From Paenibacillus xylanexedens (GTDB taxonomy: Bacteria; Bacillota; Bacilli; Paenibacillales; Paenibacillaceae): a DNA stretch of 64,000 bases. The notes beneath the pieces are model-generated. The model had not been told where the DNA came from and searched no databases. It saw only the letters and a program-made list of their open reading frames with translations. The DNA lies in NCBI RefSeq assembly GCF_001908275.1, contig NZ_CP018620.1, positions 6,510,001 through 6,574,000 on the forward strand, in the 5' to 3' direction. Numbering within the stretch: position 1 is the first letter of the stretch; every line of letters begins with the position of its first letter. A program made the translations under genes and the position numbers. Of the stretch, positions 1-7,307 are shown in pieces.

Positions 1-24
1 CTAAATCCGAGGAGGCATCTTGTA

Positions 25-1074
25 ATGTTCAAAAATGTAAGGGGTTTCAAGATATCCATCATGTTGGCTTTTGTTTTGTTATTCACCTCCATCATGTTGC
101 CCGCAGGTCAGCATGCTAGCGCAGCACCAAGTTTCGCCAAAGGAGCCGACATCAGTTGGGTTCCCGGAATGGAAGCTCAAGGCTACAAATGGAAAGATAA
201 AAACGGCGTACAGCGCGACATCATTGATATTTTGAAAAAAGACTATCAAATCAACTCCGTTCGCATTCGGGTATTCGTTAATCCTTCGAATGATTATGGG
301 AACGGTTACATGAATAAGGATCGTGCGGCTGCACTCGCACAACGTGCCAAGAATGCTGGCATGAGTGTAATGCTTACCCTGCACTACAGCGATTCCTGGG
401 CAGACCCTGGTCAACAAACCAAACCAGCTGCCTGGAAAAACTATACGTTCCAACAGCTCATGGATGCGGTATGGAACCACACTCGTGAAGTTATGACGGC
501 GATGCAAAGCAAAGGCGTTACCCCGGACTGGGTACAGATCGGTAATGAAACAAGCAACGGCATGTTATGGGAAGATGGTAAAGCATCCACCAACATGAAA
601 AACTATGCGTGGCTGGTGAATACAGGCCATAACGCAGTGAAATCCCTGAGCAGCGGTACCAAAACCATTGTGCATCTGGCAGGTGGAGATGATAACGCCC
701 TCTATGTATGGAACATTGGTGGTCTGATTAATAACGGAGCTAACTTTGACATGATTGCCATGTCTCTCTATCCTTCAGCTTCCGGCTGGAACACCGCTGT
801 GACAAATACGGTAAACAACGCAAAGGATATGATCAACCGTTATGGCAAAGAGATCATCATCTCCGAAATTGGCATGGACAATAACCAGGCAGCCGCTGGT
901 AAAAGTTTTGTTGCCGCGATGAAAAACCAAATCCGCAATCTGCCAAATGGCAAAGGTAAAGGTGTATTCTACTGGGAGCCTCAGGCTACACCAGGTTATA
1001 ACAGTGGATATGGTAAGGGCGCTTGGCAGTCGAATATGATGCCAACTGTTGTCATGGAAGGATTTATTGACTAG
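25..1074 (+). CDS. Secreted arabinogalactan endo-beta-1,4-galactanase (GH53)
   Basis: Hydrolyses beta-1,4-galactan side chains of pectin outside the cell. The 349-residue protein starts with a signal peptide (about residues 1-33, hydrophobic 11-28, Ala-rich cleavage region ending ASA). The mature part reads as a glycoside hydrolase family 53 barrel: FAKGADISW near residue 37, the acid/base Glu175 in IGNE, and the nucleophile Glu281 in ISEIG. Length fits a single-domain GH53 enzyme with no carbohydrate-binding module. A GGAGG Shine-Dalgarno at 11-15 supports the ATG. No transporter for galacto-oligosaccharides lies downstream, so partners may be upstream of the window. Family call is firm; exact substrate preference is inferred. 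Confidence 0.95.
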   Translation: MFKNVRGFKISIMLAFVLLFTSIMLPAGQHASAAPSFAKGADISWVPGMEAQGYKWKDKNGVQRDIIDILKKDYQINSVRIRVFVNPSNDYGNGYMNKDRAAALAQRAKNAGMSVMLTLHYSDSWADPGQQTKPAAWKNYTFQQLMDAVWNHTREVMTAMQSKGVTPDWVQIGNETSNGMLWEDGKASTNMKNYAWLVNTGHNAVKSLSSGTKTIVHLAGGDDNALYVWNIGGLINNGANFDMIAMSLYPSASGWNTAVTNTVNNAKDMINRYGKEIIISEIGMDNNQAAAGKSFVAAMKNQIRNLPNGKGKGVFYWEPQATPGYNSGYGKGAWQSNMMPTVVMEGFID

Positions 1075-1124
1075 GTACGGTGGGTAGAAGTGTATTGGTG
1101 GGAGCAGTGGTGGGCGTTCCGGGG

Positions 1125-1250
1125 TCGGATCGTTCTTATGATCGCTGTTATCCCCAGATTTTTATGAATTCCCCTTATTGGGGGAAAATCCGGGGATAAA
1201 GGCGAACGCTCCGCTTCTTCAGAATCGATTCCGCCCCCTCCACTACGTTG
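1125..1250 (+). repeat. Dispersed hairpin repeat, copy A
   Basis: About 125 bases. Outer stem TTATCCCC...GGGGATAA, inner stem CCCC/GGGG, flanks GATCGCTG and AAGGCGAACGC, and a 3' tail GAATCGATTCCG. Nearly identical to copy B and related to copies C, D and E. Intergenic. Confidence 0.85.
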
Positions 1251-1378
1251 CTGCTCCTTGAGACACTTCTAAAACCGTGTGTAGGCAAGTTATTAGGGTA
1301 ATGAAGAGCGGAAGGCGCTATTCCTGGTGGGAGTAGCGCCTTTTGTGTGTTTGCGGACAGCGTGCTGGGCGCTCGGGG

Positions 1379-1497
1379 GCGGATCGTTCTTATGATCGCT
1401 GTTATCCCCAGATTTTATGAATTCCCCTGATAAGGGGAAAATCCGGGGATAAAGGCGACCGCTCCGCTTCTTCAGAATCGATTCCGCCCCCTCCACT
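1379..1497 (+). repeat. Dispersed hairpin repeat, copy B
   Basis: Second copy in the same orientation, about 130 bases after copy A. The inner loop differs (CCCCTGATAAGGGG) but the stem is kept. Tail identical to copy A apart from single changes. Pairwise similarity is obvious over about 118 bases. Confidence 0.85.
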
Positions 1498-1662
1498 ACC
1501 TTGCTGCTCCTGATCGGGCACTCCTAAAGCGTGTCGCAATCAATCGAGGAGGGGTTCATCACTCGGGCTGGAGACTGATGTTCTTTTGGCTTACATATGA
1601 ATATAATAAGTTTATTGAGATAACACATAGGATCAACTTCTAATTGGAGAGGAGGCATAAGG

Positions 1663-2118
1663 ATGAGTTTTTTAAAAGGGATCGGTCAGTTAGCTGGGGA
1701 AGTTACCGGAAAAGTGTTGGGCGGCAGCGTGAGGGTTGTTGGTGAAATCGCGGGAAGCCCCTTTATCAAAGAAATCGGAAACGGCGTAGAGAAAGCTACG
1801 ATTAATACAGGCAAAACCGTTGGACAACTGGCTAGTGGTACATATGATCTTGCCAGTGGTGCAATTCGAAAAGATGATACCGCCATAGACGCGGGGCTTG
1901 CCGATATTGGAGGTGCTGTAACCAATACTGCAAAAGGTGTAGCGATATCAGCCAAGTATGTATATAACAGCGGTAAAGATGTTGTTGTGGGCATGAAAGA
2001 GGAAGATAAGGACAGAGTCAAGCTTGGTGCCAAGAATCTTTTAGCTGCTGCTGCGGTAACAACACTCGCTGTCGGTTTCATTGATGCAGTTGATGGTGCT
2101 GAAGGTGTAGATACGTAG
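1663..2118 (+). CDS. Small glycine/alanine-rich hypothetical protein
   Basis: A 151-residue protein of unknown function. The sequence is low in aromatic residues and Cys-free, with repeated Gly/Ala/Val segments (GKVLGGSVRVVGEIAG, IGGAVTNTAKGVAISAKYVY) and a hydrophobic stretch near residues 127-142 (LLAAAAVTTLAVGFIDAV). This pattern suggests amphipathic helices with one possible membrane segment; there is no clear signal peptide. A strong GAGAGGAGG site 8 bases before the ATG supports translation. It is monocistronic between the repeats and a convergent minus-strand gene. I do not recognise a family with certainty; a membrane-associated or stress-related small protein is possible but unproven. 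Confidence 0.75.
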   Translation: MSFLKGIGQLAGEVTGKVLGGSVRVVGEIAGSPFIKEIGNGVEKATINTGKTVGQLASGTYDLASGAIRKDDTAIDAGLADIGGAVTNTAKGVAISAKYVYNSGKDVVVGMKEEDKDRVKLGAKNLLAAAAVTTLAVGFIDAVDGAEGVDT

Positions 2119-2126
2119 GATTTGGT

Positions 2127-2468
2127 TTAGATCACCAGTAACACAACAACTGAAGAAATACAGCCTAGCAGGGCAACCAAAATATGGAGACAACTAAATG
2201 AGATTTTTTCAAGTAAAATCCGTTGTCTCTTTTGAATTAAACACGAGTAGATGAACACTGTTATCACAACGGGCAGATATAAATGAAGATCCGGACCATC
2301 CGTGCTCGGTAATAGTTTATTAATATATCCACCTATCGTCTCGTTGACCATCATGAAACCATATATACTACCGATTATCGCTGAAACTGCAAACTGAAAT
2401 AGTATCTGAACTACAGCCTTCTTTACAAAGAATGGATCACGTTTGCGGTAACTGTTATTAACCATCAT
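2127..2468 (-). CDS. Small integral membrane protein, hypothetical
   Basis: A 113-residue protein with three to four predicted membrane segments (about residues 16-42, 64-82 and 90-112). The N-terminus is basic (YRKRDPFFVKK). No catalytic motif is visible. The start ATG, followed directly by a second ATG, is preceded by GAGGAGG at good spacing. The stop lies 8 bases from the stop of the convergent upstream gene. I do not recognise the family. Confidence 0.7.
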   Translation of the reverse strand: MMVNNSYRKRDPFFVKKAVVQILFQFAVSAIIGSIYGFMMVNETIGGYINKLLPSTDGPDLHLYLPVVITVFIYSCLIQKRQRILLEKISFSCLHILVALLGCISSVVVLLVI

Positions 2469-2597
2469 ATATCTGTCGCCTCCTCGTTTTTCTATTACTC
2501 TTTTTGGTTACTATTTTTGATTACTACTCCTGTATTTTACCATAACGTTGATCAGCCTTCCTTTTTAGTTTTTATCGACCTATCACTCCCCCACAAA

Positions 2598-2639
2598 CAA
2601 AAATTGCCCTCTCCACCTCATTGGCAGAAAGGGCAATTA
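2598..2639 (-). terminator. Rho-independent terminator of the RarD-type gene
   Basis: Stem AATTGCCCT...AGGGCAATT, followed on the minus strand by TTTTTG. It lies 23 bases after the stop codon of the transporter gene. Confidence 0.8.
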
Positions 2640-2661
2640 TGGCGATACCAGATACCTCTGT

Positions 2662-3540
2662 TCAGCTTACCTTAGCGAGTCTCGTAGCACGTATCGATGC
2701 GGTAGCGTATACGATGAGCGCTGTCCAGATGAGTGCGAAACCAACGAGCAGAACTGGCGAGACCGTTTCCTTGAACACAAACACACTCAGGATCAGCATG
2801 ATTGTCGGCCCAATATACTGTACGAAGCCTAGTGTGGACAATGACATTCGAGCAGCCGCCCGTGCAAAGAACAGCAGCGGCAGCGCCGTCACCACGCCGG
2901 AAAGCAGCAGTTCGAAGAACATCGGTGCAGGCAGCGTCCATGCTGTTGCTTTTCCTACAACGGCCAAGTAGATCCAGTAGCCGAGTGCGACGGGCAGAAC
3001 TACAGCTGTCTCCGAAAATAACCCCACTGAAGCGTCTTGTTTGATCTTCTTCTTTGCCAGACCGTACAAGCCAAATGACACGGCCAGTGAGATTGCAACC
3101 CATGGGAAACGTCCGTAGTCGATAGCGATGATAAGCACCGCGACACCAGCGATGGCAATCGCGAGCCATTGTCCACGGTTTGGCTTTTCATGAAGGAAGA
3201 CAACTGCCAGTAACACGTTCAGCAACGGGTTTAAATAATAGCCCAGACTTGTCTCAACGACATGACCGTTGTTAACCGCCCAGATGAAGATAAGCCAATT
3301 AATAGCAATTAGCAGCCCACTCGCGGTAAGGGACAGCAGGGTCGAACGACTGGTCAGAATGCGCTTCATGTCACTCCAACGACGTTGGACGGCAACGAAA
3401 ATCCCCATAAAGACAAATGACCAGACAACCCGGTGCGATAAAATCTCGCCTGCCGGTACATTTTCAAACAACTTCCAATACAGCGGGAGAACTCCCCACA
3501 TGATATACGCAATGATCGCGTTGATTAATCCACTATTCAT
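2662..3540 (-). CDS. rarD: EamA/DMT-superfamily transporter, RarD type
   Basis: A 292-residue membrane protein with about ten transmembrane segments, in two EamA repeats. The opening segment IIAYIMWGVLPLYWKLF and the later YYLNPLLNVLLAV and FVQYIGPTIMLIL are characteristic of RarD. RarD proteins belong to the drug/metabolite transporter superfamily; the name comes from a chloramphenicol-sensitivity annotation and the true substrate is not established. Single gene with its own terminator at 2598-2639. Length is normal for the family. Confidence 0.92.
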   Translation of the reverse strand: MNSGLINAIIAYIMWGVLPLYWKLFENVPAGEILSHRVVWSFVFMGIFVAVQRRWSDMKRILTSRSTLLSLTASGLLIAINWLIFIWAVNNGHVVETSLGYYLNPLLNVLLAVVFLHEKPNRGQWLAIAIAGVAVLIIAIDYGRFPWVAISLAVSFGLYGLAKKKIKQDASVGLFSETAVVLPVALGYWIYLAVVGKATAWTLPAPMFFELLLSGVVTALPLLFFARAAARMSLSTLGFVQYIGPTIMLILSVFVFKETVSPVLLVGFALIWTALIVYATASIRATRLAKVS

Positions 3541-3690
3541 AACTGTATCCCCTCTTATTGCTCTGATATCTCAACGGATTATACGCCTCGATCCTCGTTT
3601 AAGTAAAGGGGGTAATAGGTCATACAGGAATCCATCCCTAGTTCAAATGACTTTTTCTTTGAGCAAAACTCCCCGTTTAGCGCTACCAAA

Positions 3691-4269
3691 TTATACTTTG
3701 TGCTTTTTCTTTCTTACTCTCATGATGAAGGTAAAGATCGCCGCAAATACGACCACACCTACAATAAACAAATCCATATCTTGCTCAAACATAAACCACA
3801 TTTTGTGTTCTAAGTTTACTTGTTGTTTTGGTGGAAAGCCTTCCCCGAATAATTCAGTTGCTTGATTAATATTGTTCATTTCGATGGTTGAACTGCACGG
3901 ACTACTACTTAATTCACCATCCACTTCGCTAAAGTATATTAAGTATTTGTTACCTTCCTTGAAATCAAATCCCCATGTGAAGTTAGTTGCAATAATTAGT
4001 TGAGAGTCAACTTCAGTATTCCAACTCCTCTCAACTTCCACTAAAATATATCTAATTTTCTCTTTGGTCCCCGTAAATCCCTCTTGCTTCAAGTCGACCT
4101 TTACTTGCTTTACTTCACCATAAACAGCTCCATCATATATTTCTAACTCTTCTTGGGGGCTTCCCGATACAGCACATGACAAAGCGTTAACATCTTGTGC
4201 ATTTGAGATAAAAAACACGGTAGATATAAAACATATTAACGTGAATATACGAAGCTTCAGTTTTTCCAC
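3691..4269 (-). CDS. Secreted, C-terminally anchored TIMP/NTR-like protein
   Basis: A 192-residue protein with an N-terminal signal sequence (residues 5-28), an extracellular domain, and a C-terminal membrane helix (about 164-183) followed by a basic tail (RVRKKKHKV). The mature start SCAVSGSPQEELEIYDGAVYGEV, the later VEVERSW and the C-terminal SSSPCSST resemble netrin/TIMP-like domains of Bacillales surface proteins, where Cys residues form disulfides. Function unknown. The frame starts at a GTG with a poorly placed Shine-Dalgarno, so the exact start is uncertain. The TIMP-like call is recognition by pattern and should be treated as tentative. Confidence 0.7.
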   Translation of the reverse strand: MEKLKLRIFTLICFISTVFFISNAQDVNALSCAVSGSPQEELEIYDGAVYGEVKQVKVDLKQEGFTGTKEKIRYILVEVERSWNTEVDSQLIIATNFTWGFDFKEGNKYLIYFSEVDGELSSSPCSSTIEMNNINQATELFGEGFPPKQQVNLEHKMWFMFEQDMDLFIVGVVVFAAIFTFIMRVRKKKHKV

Positions 4270-4363
4270 CTTCTTCTCATAATGTTAATTGGTATATCTT
4301 TATTGACCTGTTTAACAGGAAAAATGTTGCATTTTCCCTGGCCGTTAGGTGAATAAACAACGA

Positions 4364-4400
4364 AGCAACCAATCGGACACAGTTGGTTGCTCCATTTGTG
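4364..4400 (-). terminator. Hairpin after the GyrI-like fragment
   Basis: Stem GCAACCA...TGGTTGC. On the minus strand it is followed by a T-rich but interrupted tail, so it is a weak terminator candidate. Confidence 0.5.
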
Positions 4401-4441
4401 TTTATTAAGTTATCACCCAGAATAATTTAAAAGAAATAAAA

Positions 4442-4642
4442 CTAAGATATTTTTCTTACAGCAAACCATAGCTCAACAAAATTCAGTCCATCTTTAACTC
4501 CAGTAATTTCAAATTCCATTCCGTCGACCTGTTCATATCCTGTAGTAGGAAGCCATTCAGAAAAGAATCGTCTATGTATGGTAGCGTCACATTTGATCCT
4601 ATTTTGGTTACTTTTACTCTCCTCCAACACGAAACACACCAA
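4442..4642 (-). pseudogene. C-terminal remnant of a GyrI-like/effector-binding domain
   Basis: An open frame of 66 codons. From about residue 20 it reads TIHRRFFSEWLPTTGYE then DGMEFEIT and VELWFAVRK, which matches the last third of AraC effector-binding/GyrI-like small-molecule domains. The rest of the domain (about 100 residues) is missing, and the start of the frame runs inside the 3' end of the upstream gene with no Shine-Dalgarno. Most likely a gene fragment left by a deletion that joined it to the preceding coding sequence. Confidence 0.55.
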
Positions 4643-5009
4643 TTACGGTTTCACCATCTTTGTCATACAGGGGAATATCACGACCTTCTGGTGATCTGCT
4701 GTTCTGTATCGTAATAGCTTCTTCAGGTGTTTTTGGTTGCTCGCCATCCAAGTCTTTTTTCAGCAGATATCCTTCTGTACCATCCACACCACTAGCCAAG
4801 ATTAAATCAGGTTCCGTTTCTGGAGAAGTCGCATATATGTTAGAACCGTATGTCTGTCCATTCTTATTTTTCGGATAAAGAGAAGAGATGTGAATTTGAT
4901 TCAGCGCATTTTTAACGTTTGGATATTGGGATAACCCTGAACCACTCGATTCATTCATCATAAAAACCACAAAGATCAATAGTATAACTCCATTAGAATA
5001 CATCTTCAC
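4614..5009 (-). CDS. Hypothetical secreted or membrane-anchored protein
   Basis: A 131-residue protein with an N-terminal hydrophobic segment (residues 5-18) that may be a signal peptide or anchor, then a hydrophilic domain. The C-terminal stretch PLYDKDGETVIGVFRVGGE resembles the end of small extracellular domains found in several Paenibacillus proteins, but I cannot name a family. The start is a GTG at 5009 with GGGAG seven bases upstream. Its 3' end overlaps the GyrI-like remnant, so the C-terminus may have been altered by the same rearrangement. Confidence 0.6.
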   Translation of the reverse strand: MKMYSNGVILLIFVVFMMNESSGSGLSQYPNVKNALNQIHISSLYPKNKNGQTYGSNIYATSPETEPDLILASGVDGTEGYLLKKDLDGEQPKTPEEAITIQNSRSPEGRDIPLYDKDGETVIGVFRVGGE

Positions 5010-5194
5010 AACTGTTCACTCCCTCATACTTTTGAACTAGCAGAAATTCCAATGAAGAGAAGATGGTTTTCATATAATCACATTTCCTTCCCATCTTTAG
5101 AATAATATAACATATATTCAAAGGAGTAGTTGGAAGTTGAACTATAATCATCTAATGTCTAACGTTATTGCAGATCATCCCTCTTCGATAACAT

Positions 5195-5236
5195 AAAAAA
5201 AACGGACACCAATCTTTGGAGATCAGCGTCCGTTTG
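5195..5236 (-). terminator. Terminator of the SDR gene
   Basis: Stem AAACGGAC...GTCCGTTT, followed on the minus strand by a run of eight T. Lies 28 bases after the stop of the oxidoreductase gene. Confidence 0.85.
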
Positions 5237-5263
5237 TATATTACATATTATTATTTGAAAGTG

Positions 5264-5908
5264 TTACTTCACTTCGCCAACAACGGTAAAGCGCTCGTTT
5301 TTGTGATGTGGATTCTCGATCTCATCAACCAAAGCAATCGCATAGTCTGCATAGCTGATGTAACTGTTACCTTCACTGTTCACGAGAATAACGTCGTTGC
5401 CTGCTTGATATTTGCCGGTGCGTACGCCTTCTGGATTAAAGAATCCAGCCGGGCTCAAGAATGTCCATTGAATACCTGAGGATGCTTGTAGATCCTGCAA
5501 GTTTTGGCCTTGGTTCGTTGCAGTTGCTTTGTAAGCATCAGGGAATCCTGGGGATTCAAAGACACGCAATGTTTTGGACTCGTCTGTGAACAGGCTTCCT
5601 GCTCCACCCACCACGATCAGACGAGTGTTTGGTGCATCCTTCAGGATGTTGATCAACGCTTGTCCTACTTCCACATGCAGGTTTTCTTTACCAGCTGGAG
5701 CACCAAATGCATTTATAACCACATCGAATGCTTTAAGATCTTCAGCTGTAAGATCGAATACATCTTTCTCCAGCGTATTCAGGCTTTTATCTTCCAATTT
5801 GGATGCATTACGAACGATTGCCGTTACTTTATGCCCTCTGTCTGCTGCTTCTTTCAAAATTACACTTCCTGCTTTGCCTGTTGCACCAATGATTGCAATG
5901 TTCATCAT
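5264..5908 (-). CDS. NAD(P)H-binding atypical SDR oxidoreductase (YwnB-like)
   Basis: A 214-residue cytosolic protein with a Rossmann fold. The N-terminal motif IIGATGKAG (residues 6-14) is the GxxGxxG dinucleotide-binding loop of atypical short-chain dehydrogenases. The hydrophobic strand VVINAFGAP follows in the middle, and SPAGFFNPEG lies near the substrate side. The classical YxxxK pair is not evident, which is normal for this group. Substrate unknown; relatives respond to quinone or electrophile stress in some species. Monocistronic, with a palindromic operator candidate just upstream (5956-5976) and a terminator downstream. Confidence 0.88.
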   Translation of the reverse strand: MMNIAIIGATGKAGSVILKEAADRGHKVTAIVRNASKLEDKSLNTLEKDVFDLTAEDLKAFDVVINAFGAPAGKENLHVEVGQALINILKDAPNTRLIVVGGAGSLFTDESKTLRVFESPGFPDAYKATATNQGQNLQDLQASSGIQWTFLSPAGFFNPEGVRTGKYQAGNDVILVNSEGNSYISYADYAIALVDEIENPHHKNERFTVVGEVK

Positions 5909-5955
5909 GATCTCTCCTTTGTAATTATCGATATTGTTTATGTTTGAACTTTATA

Positions 5956-5976
5956 TTGTAACTATAGTTGTTACAA
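5956..5976. promoter_or_regulatory. Palindromic operator upstream of the SDR gene
   Basis: TTGTAAC, seven bases, GTTACAA: a perfect 7-base inverted repeat 48 bases upstream of the oxidoreductase start. Size and spacing fit a dimeric winged-helix repressor of the HxlR/MarR kind. An HxlR gene is present at 62952 but no link is shown. Confidence 0.55.
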
Positions 5977-6018
5977 CTAAGTTTGTCAACCTTTTCTCTT
6001 TCCAAAAGGAATGCGTAT

Positions 6019-6480
6019 TCAGCTGCGAACTCTTTTGTTAGAGTTATTGTGATAGTAAAAGGGCTCTTGACTTTGTTTTTTTAAAAGTACATTCTGTACA
6101 GTTTGTCCACGTGGGTGATGGTTCTGATCTAAGATAAGACGGTCCAGTTGCAAGTTAAAGTCACATCGCTCAGGCGTACATAACAGAATTTTCGTCAGGA
6201 AATCCAATGCGTCCATGCTGCGCAAGTGAGTAACAAGCTCGGTCGTCAGATTAAGCACATTGTCTTTAACAATATTCCCAATTGCTATCCCTCCACTCTC
6301 TCCATCCATGTATTGACTTGGATCATTCGGGTCCGGCTGTACTTCGCGAAGCCATAATACATTCTCGTCGATGAAAAATATGTAGCGTTTGTTTAGAACA
6401 CATCCATCGTAATGGTAGTACTCATCATCAAATGGTGCGATAGCAACTGAGGCATGTTCGAAGCGGTCATGTCCGTTCAT
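6019..6480 (-). CDS. Hypothetical protein, second gene of a coupled pair
   Basis: A 153-residue acidic-to-neutral cytosolic protein with no signal peptide or membrane segment. Features seen: an aromatic-rich N-terminal part (FDDEYYHYDGCVLNKRYIFF), a central PDPNDPSQYMDGESGGIAIG and a hydrophilic tail. Two Cys (CTPERC) are close together but no metal motif is complete. The start codon overlaps the stop of the 43-codon gene upstream (ATGA), implying translational coupling. I do not recognise the family. It opens an AT-rich accessory region. Confidence 0.6.
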   Translation of the reverse strand: MNGHDRFEHASVAIAPFDDEYYHYDGCVLNKRYIFFIDENVLWLREVQPDPNDPSQYMDGESGGIAIGNIVKDNVLNLTTELVTHLRSMDALDFLTKILLCTPERCDFNLQLDRLILDQNHHPRGQTVQNVLLKKQSQEPFYYHNNSNKRVRS

Positions 6481-6608
6481 GATTCAAATTCTTTCATGAA
6501 GATGATAAGCGAATAGACGAATTTGAGCATACGTATGAAGTTCCAACGATATCGACTTGATTTCAAGTTGTTAGATGAAATATCTGGCTTATTAACGGTG
6601 AGTTTCAT
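6477..6608 (-). CDS. Small hypothetical protein (43 aa), first gene of a coupled pair
   Basis: Short open frame starting MKLTVNKPDISSNN and ending FMKEFES. It has a good AAAGGAGA Shine-Dalgarno nine bases before the ATG, and its TGA overlaps the ATG of the next gene by four bases. The C-terminal half (MLKFVYSLIIFM) is hydrophobic. Function unknown; a leader peptide or a small membrane protein is possible. Confidence 0.55.
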   Translation of the reverse strand: MKLTVNKPDISSNNLKSSRYRWNFIRMLKFVYSLIIFMKEFES

Positions 6609-7037
6609 ATTGTGCATCTCCTTTTTAAAATAATTCAGATGTTGGTTCGATCATGTTCATATACGGATGTTATCAATGAAAATGGGGGACCTGACTTTTA
6701 GGACAAGCCAATAAGTAGTCACGTATTCCACTCCATCACAGCTAACACGCTCGATGTCATTGTCAATATAACTCGCGTATTGGTGGTTATCATCATATTG
6801 GAAAATTCGACAAAAAATAGTCCGTCGCAGTCTTCTGGTTGGTAACGATTGTTACGTTCCTCCTTTCAAGATTGTTGCGGAACAGTACGATGTTGCTTGA
6901 TAATTATGAAACGTTTTGTTACGATTATGTATAAAATGTTGATATGTTATCTAGTCAACTAGATTACTTACTTAACAATATACTCATGATCGGTAATCTT
7001 GTCAACTAGTTTACTACATTATTTCGGAGGGGTTTTT
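6609..7037. other. AT-rich intergenic region with a decayed minus-strand frame
   Basis: From 6851 down to the stop at 6657 on the minus strand an open frame of about 65 codons reads protein-like (IFQYDDNHQYASYIDNDIER) and follows an AAAGGAGG site near 6866. No ATG, GTG or TTG start is in frame, so it is probably a gene remnant. GTAAC-GATT-GTTAC at 6842-6855 is a small palindrome. The twin XRE operator candidates lie at 6949-6964 and 6996-7011. Confidence 0.4.
6949..7011. promoter_or_regulatory. Twin operator candidates of the XRE regulator
   Basis: Site 1 (6949-6964) is ATCTAGT-CA-ACTAGAT, a perfect 7-base inverted repeat. Site 2 (6996-7011) is the related ATCTTGTCAACTAGTT. They are centred 47 bases apart, directly before the regulator gene, as expected for autoregulation. 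Confidence 0.6.
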
Positions 7038-7259
7038 GTGGCTATTCGTTTTTCGCTTGACAAGATAATGAAAGAGCGCGGACTTGAGCAAAAGGATATT
7101 GTTCAGATCACCGGCATAAACCGCAACACTGTAAAGGCCCTAGCACTTAATGCTAACGCCCGTATCGACTTTCCAACGCTAAACACACTTTGCGAAAAGC
7201 TGGATGTGCTTCCTGGAGATCTGATTGAATACATACCGGAAAATAATAGGGGGGGCTAA
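7038..7259 (+). CDS. XRE-family HTH transcriptional regulator (YozG-like)
   Basis: A 73-residue Cro/C1-type helix-turn-helix protein: MKERGLEQKDIVQITGINRNTV forms helices 1-3, then LCEKLDVLPGDLIEYIPE closes the domain. It is a one-domain repressor. An upstream in-frame ATG exists at 6999, but the GTG at 7038 is preceded by GGAGGGG at ideal spacing and matches the usual family N-terminus (AIRFSLDKIM). The next gene starts 48 bases on and is probably co-transcribed. Palindromes at 6949-7011 are likely its operators. A G-run just before the stop gives the C-terminal NNRGG. Confidence 0.88.
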   Translation: MAIRFSLDKIMKERGLEQKDIVQITGINRNTVKALALNANARIDFPTLNTLCEKLDVLPGDLIEYIPENNRGG

Positions 7260-7307
7260 AATACTGATCTTATGTATCTATATTTTAAAAGACAGGAGCA
7301 CATACAT

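Larger units (their letters stand above)
1075..1662. other. Intergenic region with two dispersed repeats
   Basis: Non-coding stretch of 588 bases downstream of the galactanase gene. It holds two closely similar copies of the hairpin repeat described separately (about 1125-1250 and 1379-1497). A 67-codon open frame across the second copy on the minus strand is a by-product of the repeat. The last 100 bases are AT-rich and probably hold the promoter of the next gene. Confidence 0.7.

Noticed and set aside
1293..1496. 67-codon minus-strand frame
   Set aside because: It lies in dispersed repeat copy B; similar frames arise in every copy.
2621..2971. 116-codon plus-strand frame opposite the RarD-type gene
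   Set aside because: Antisense shadow of a well-supported membrane protein gene; no ribosome site.
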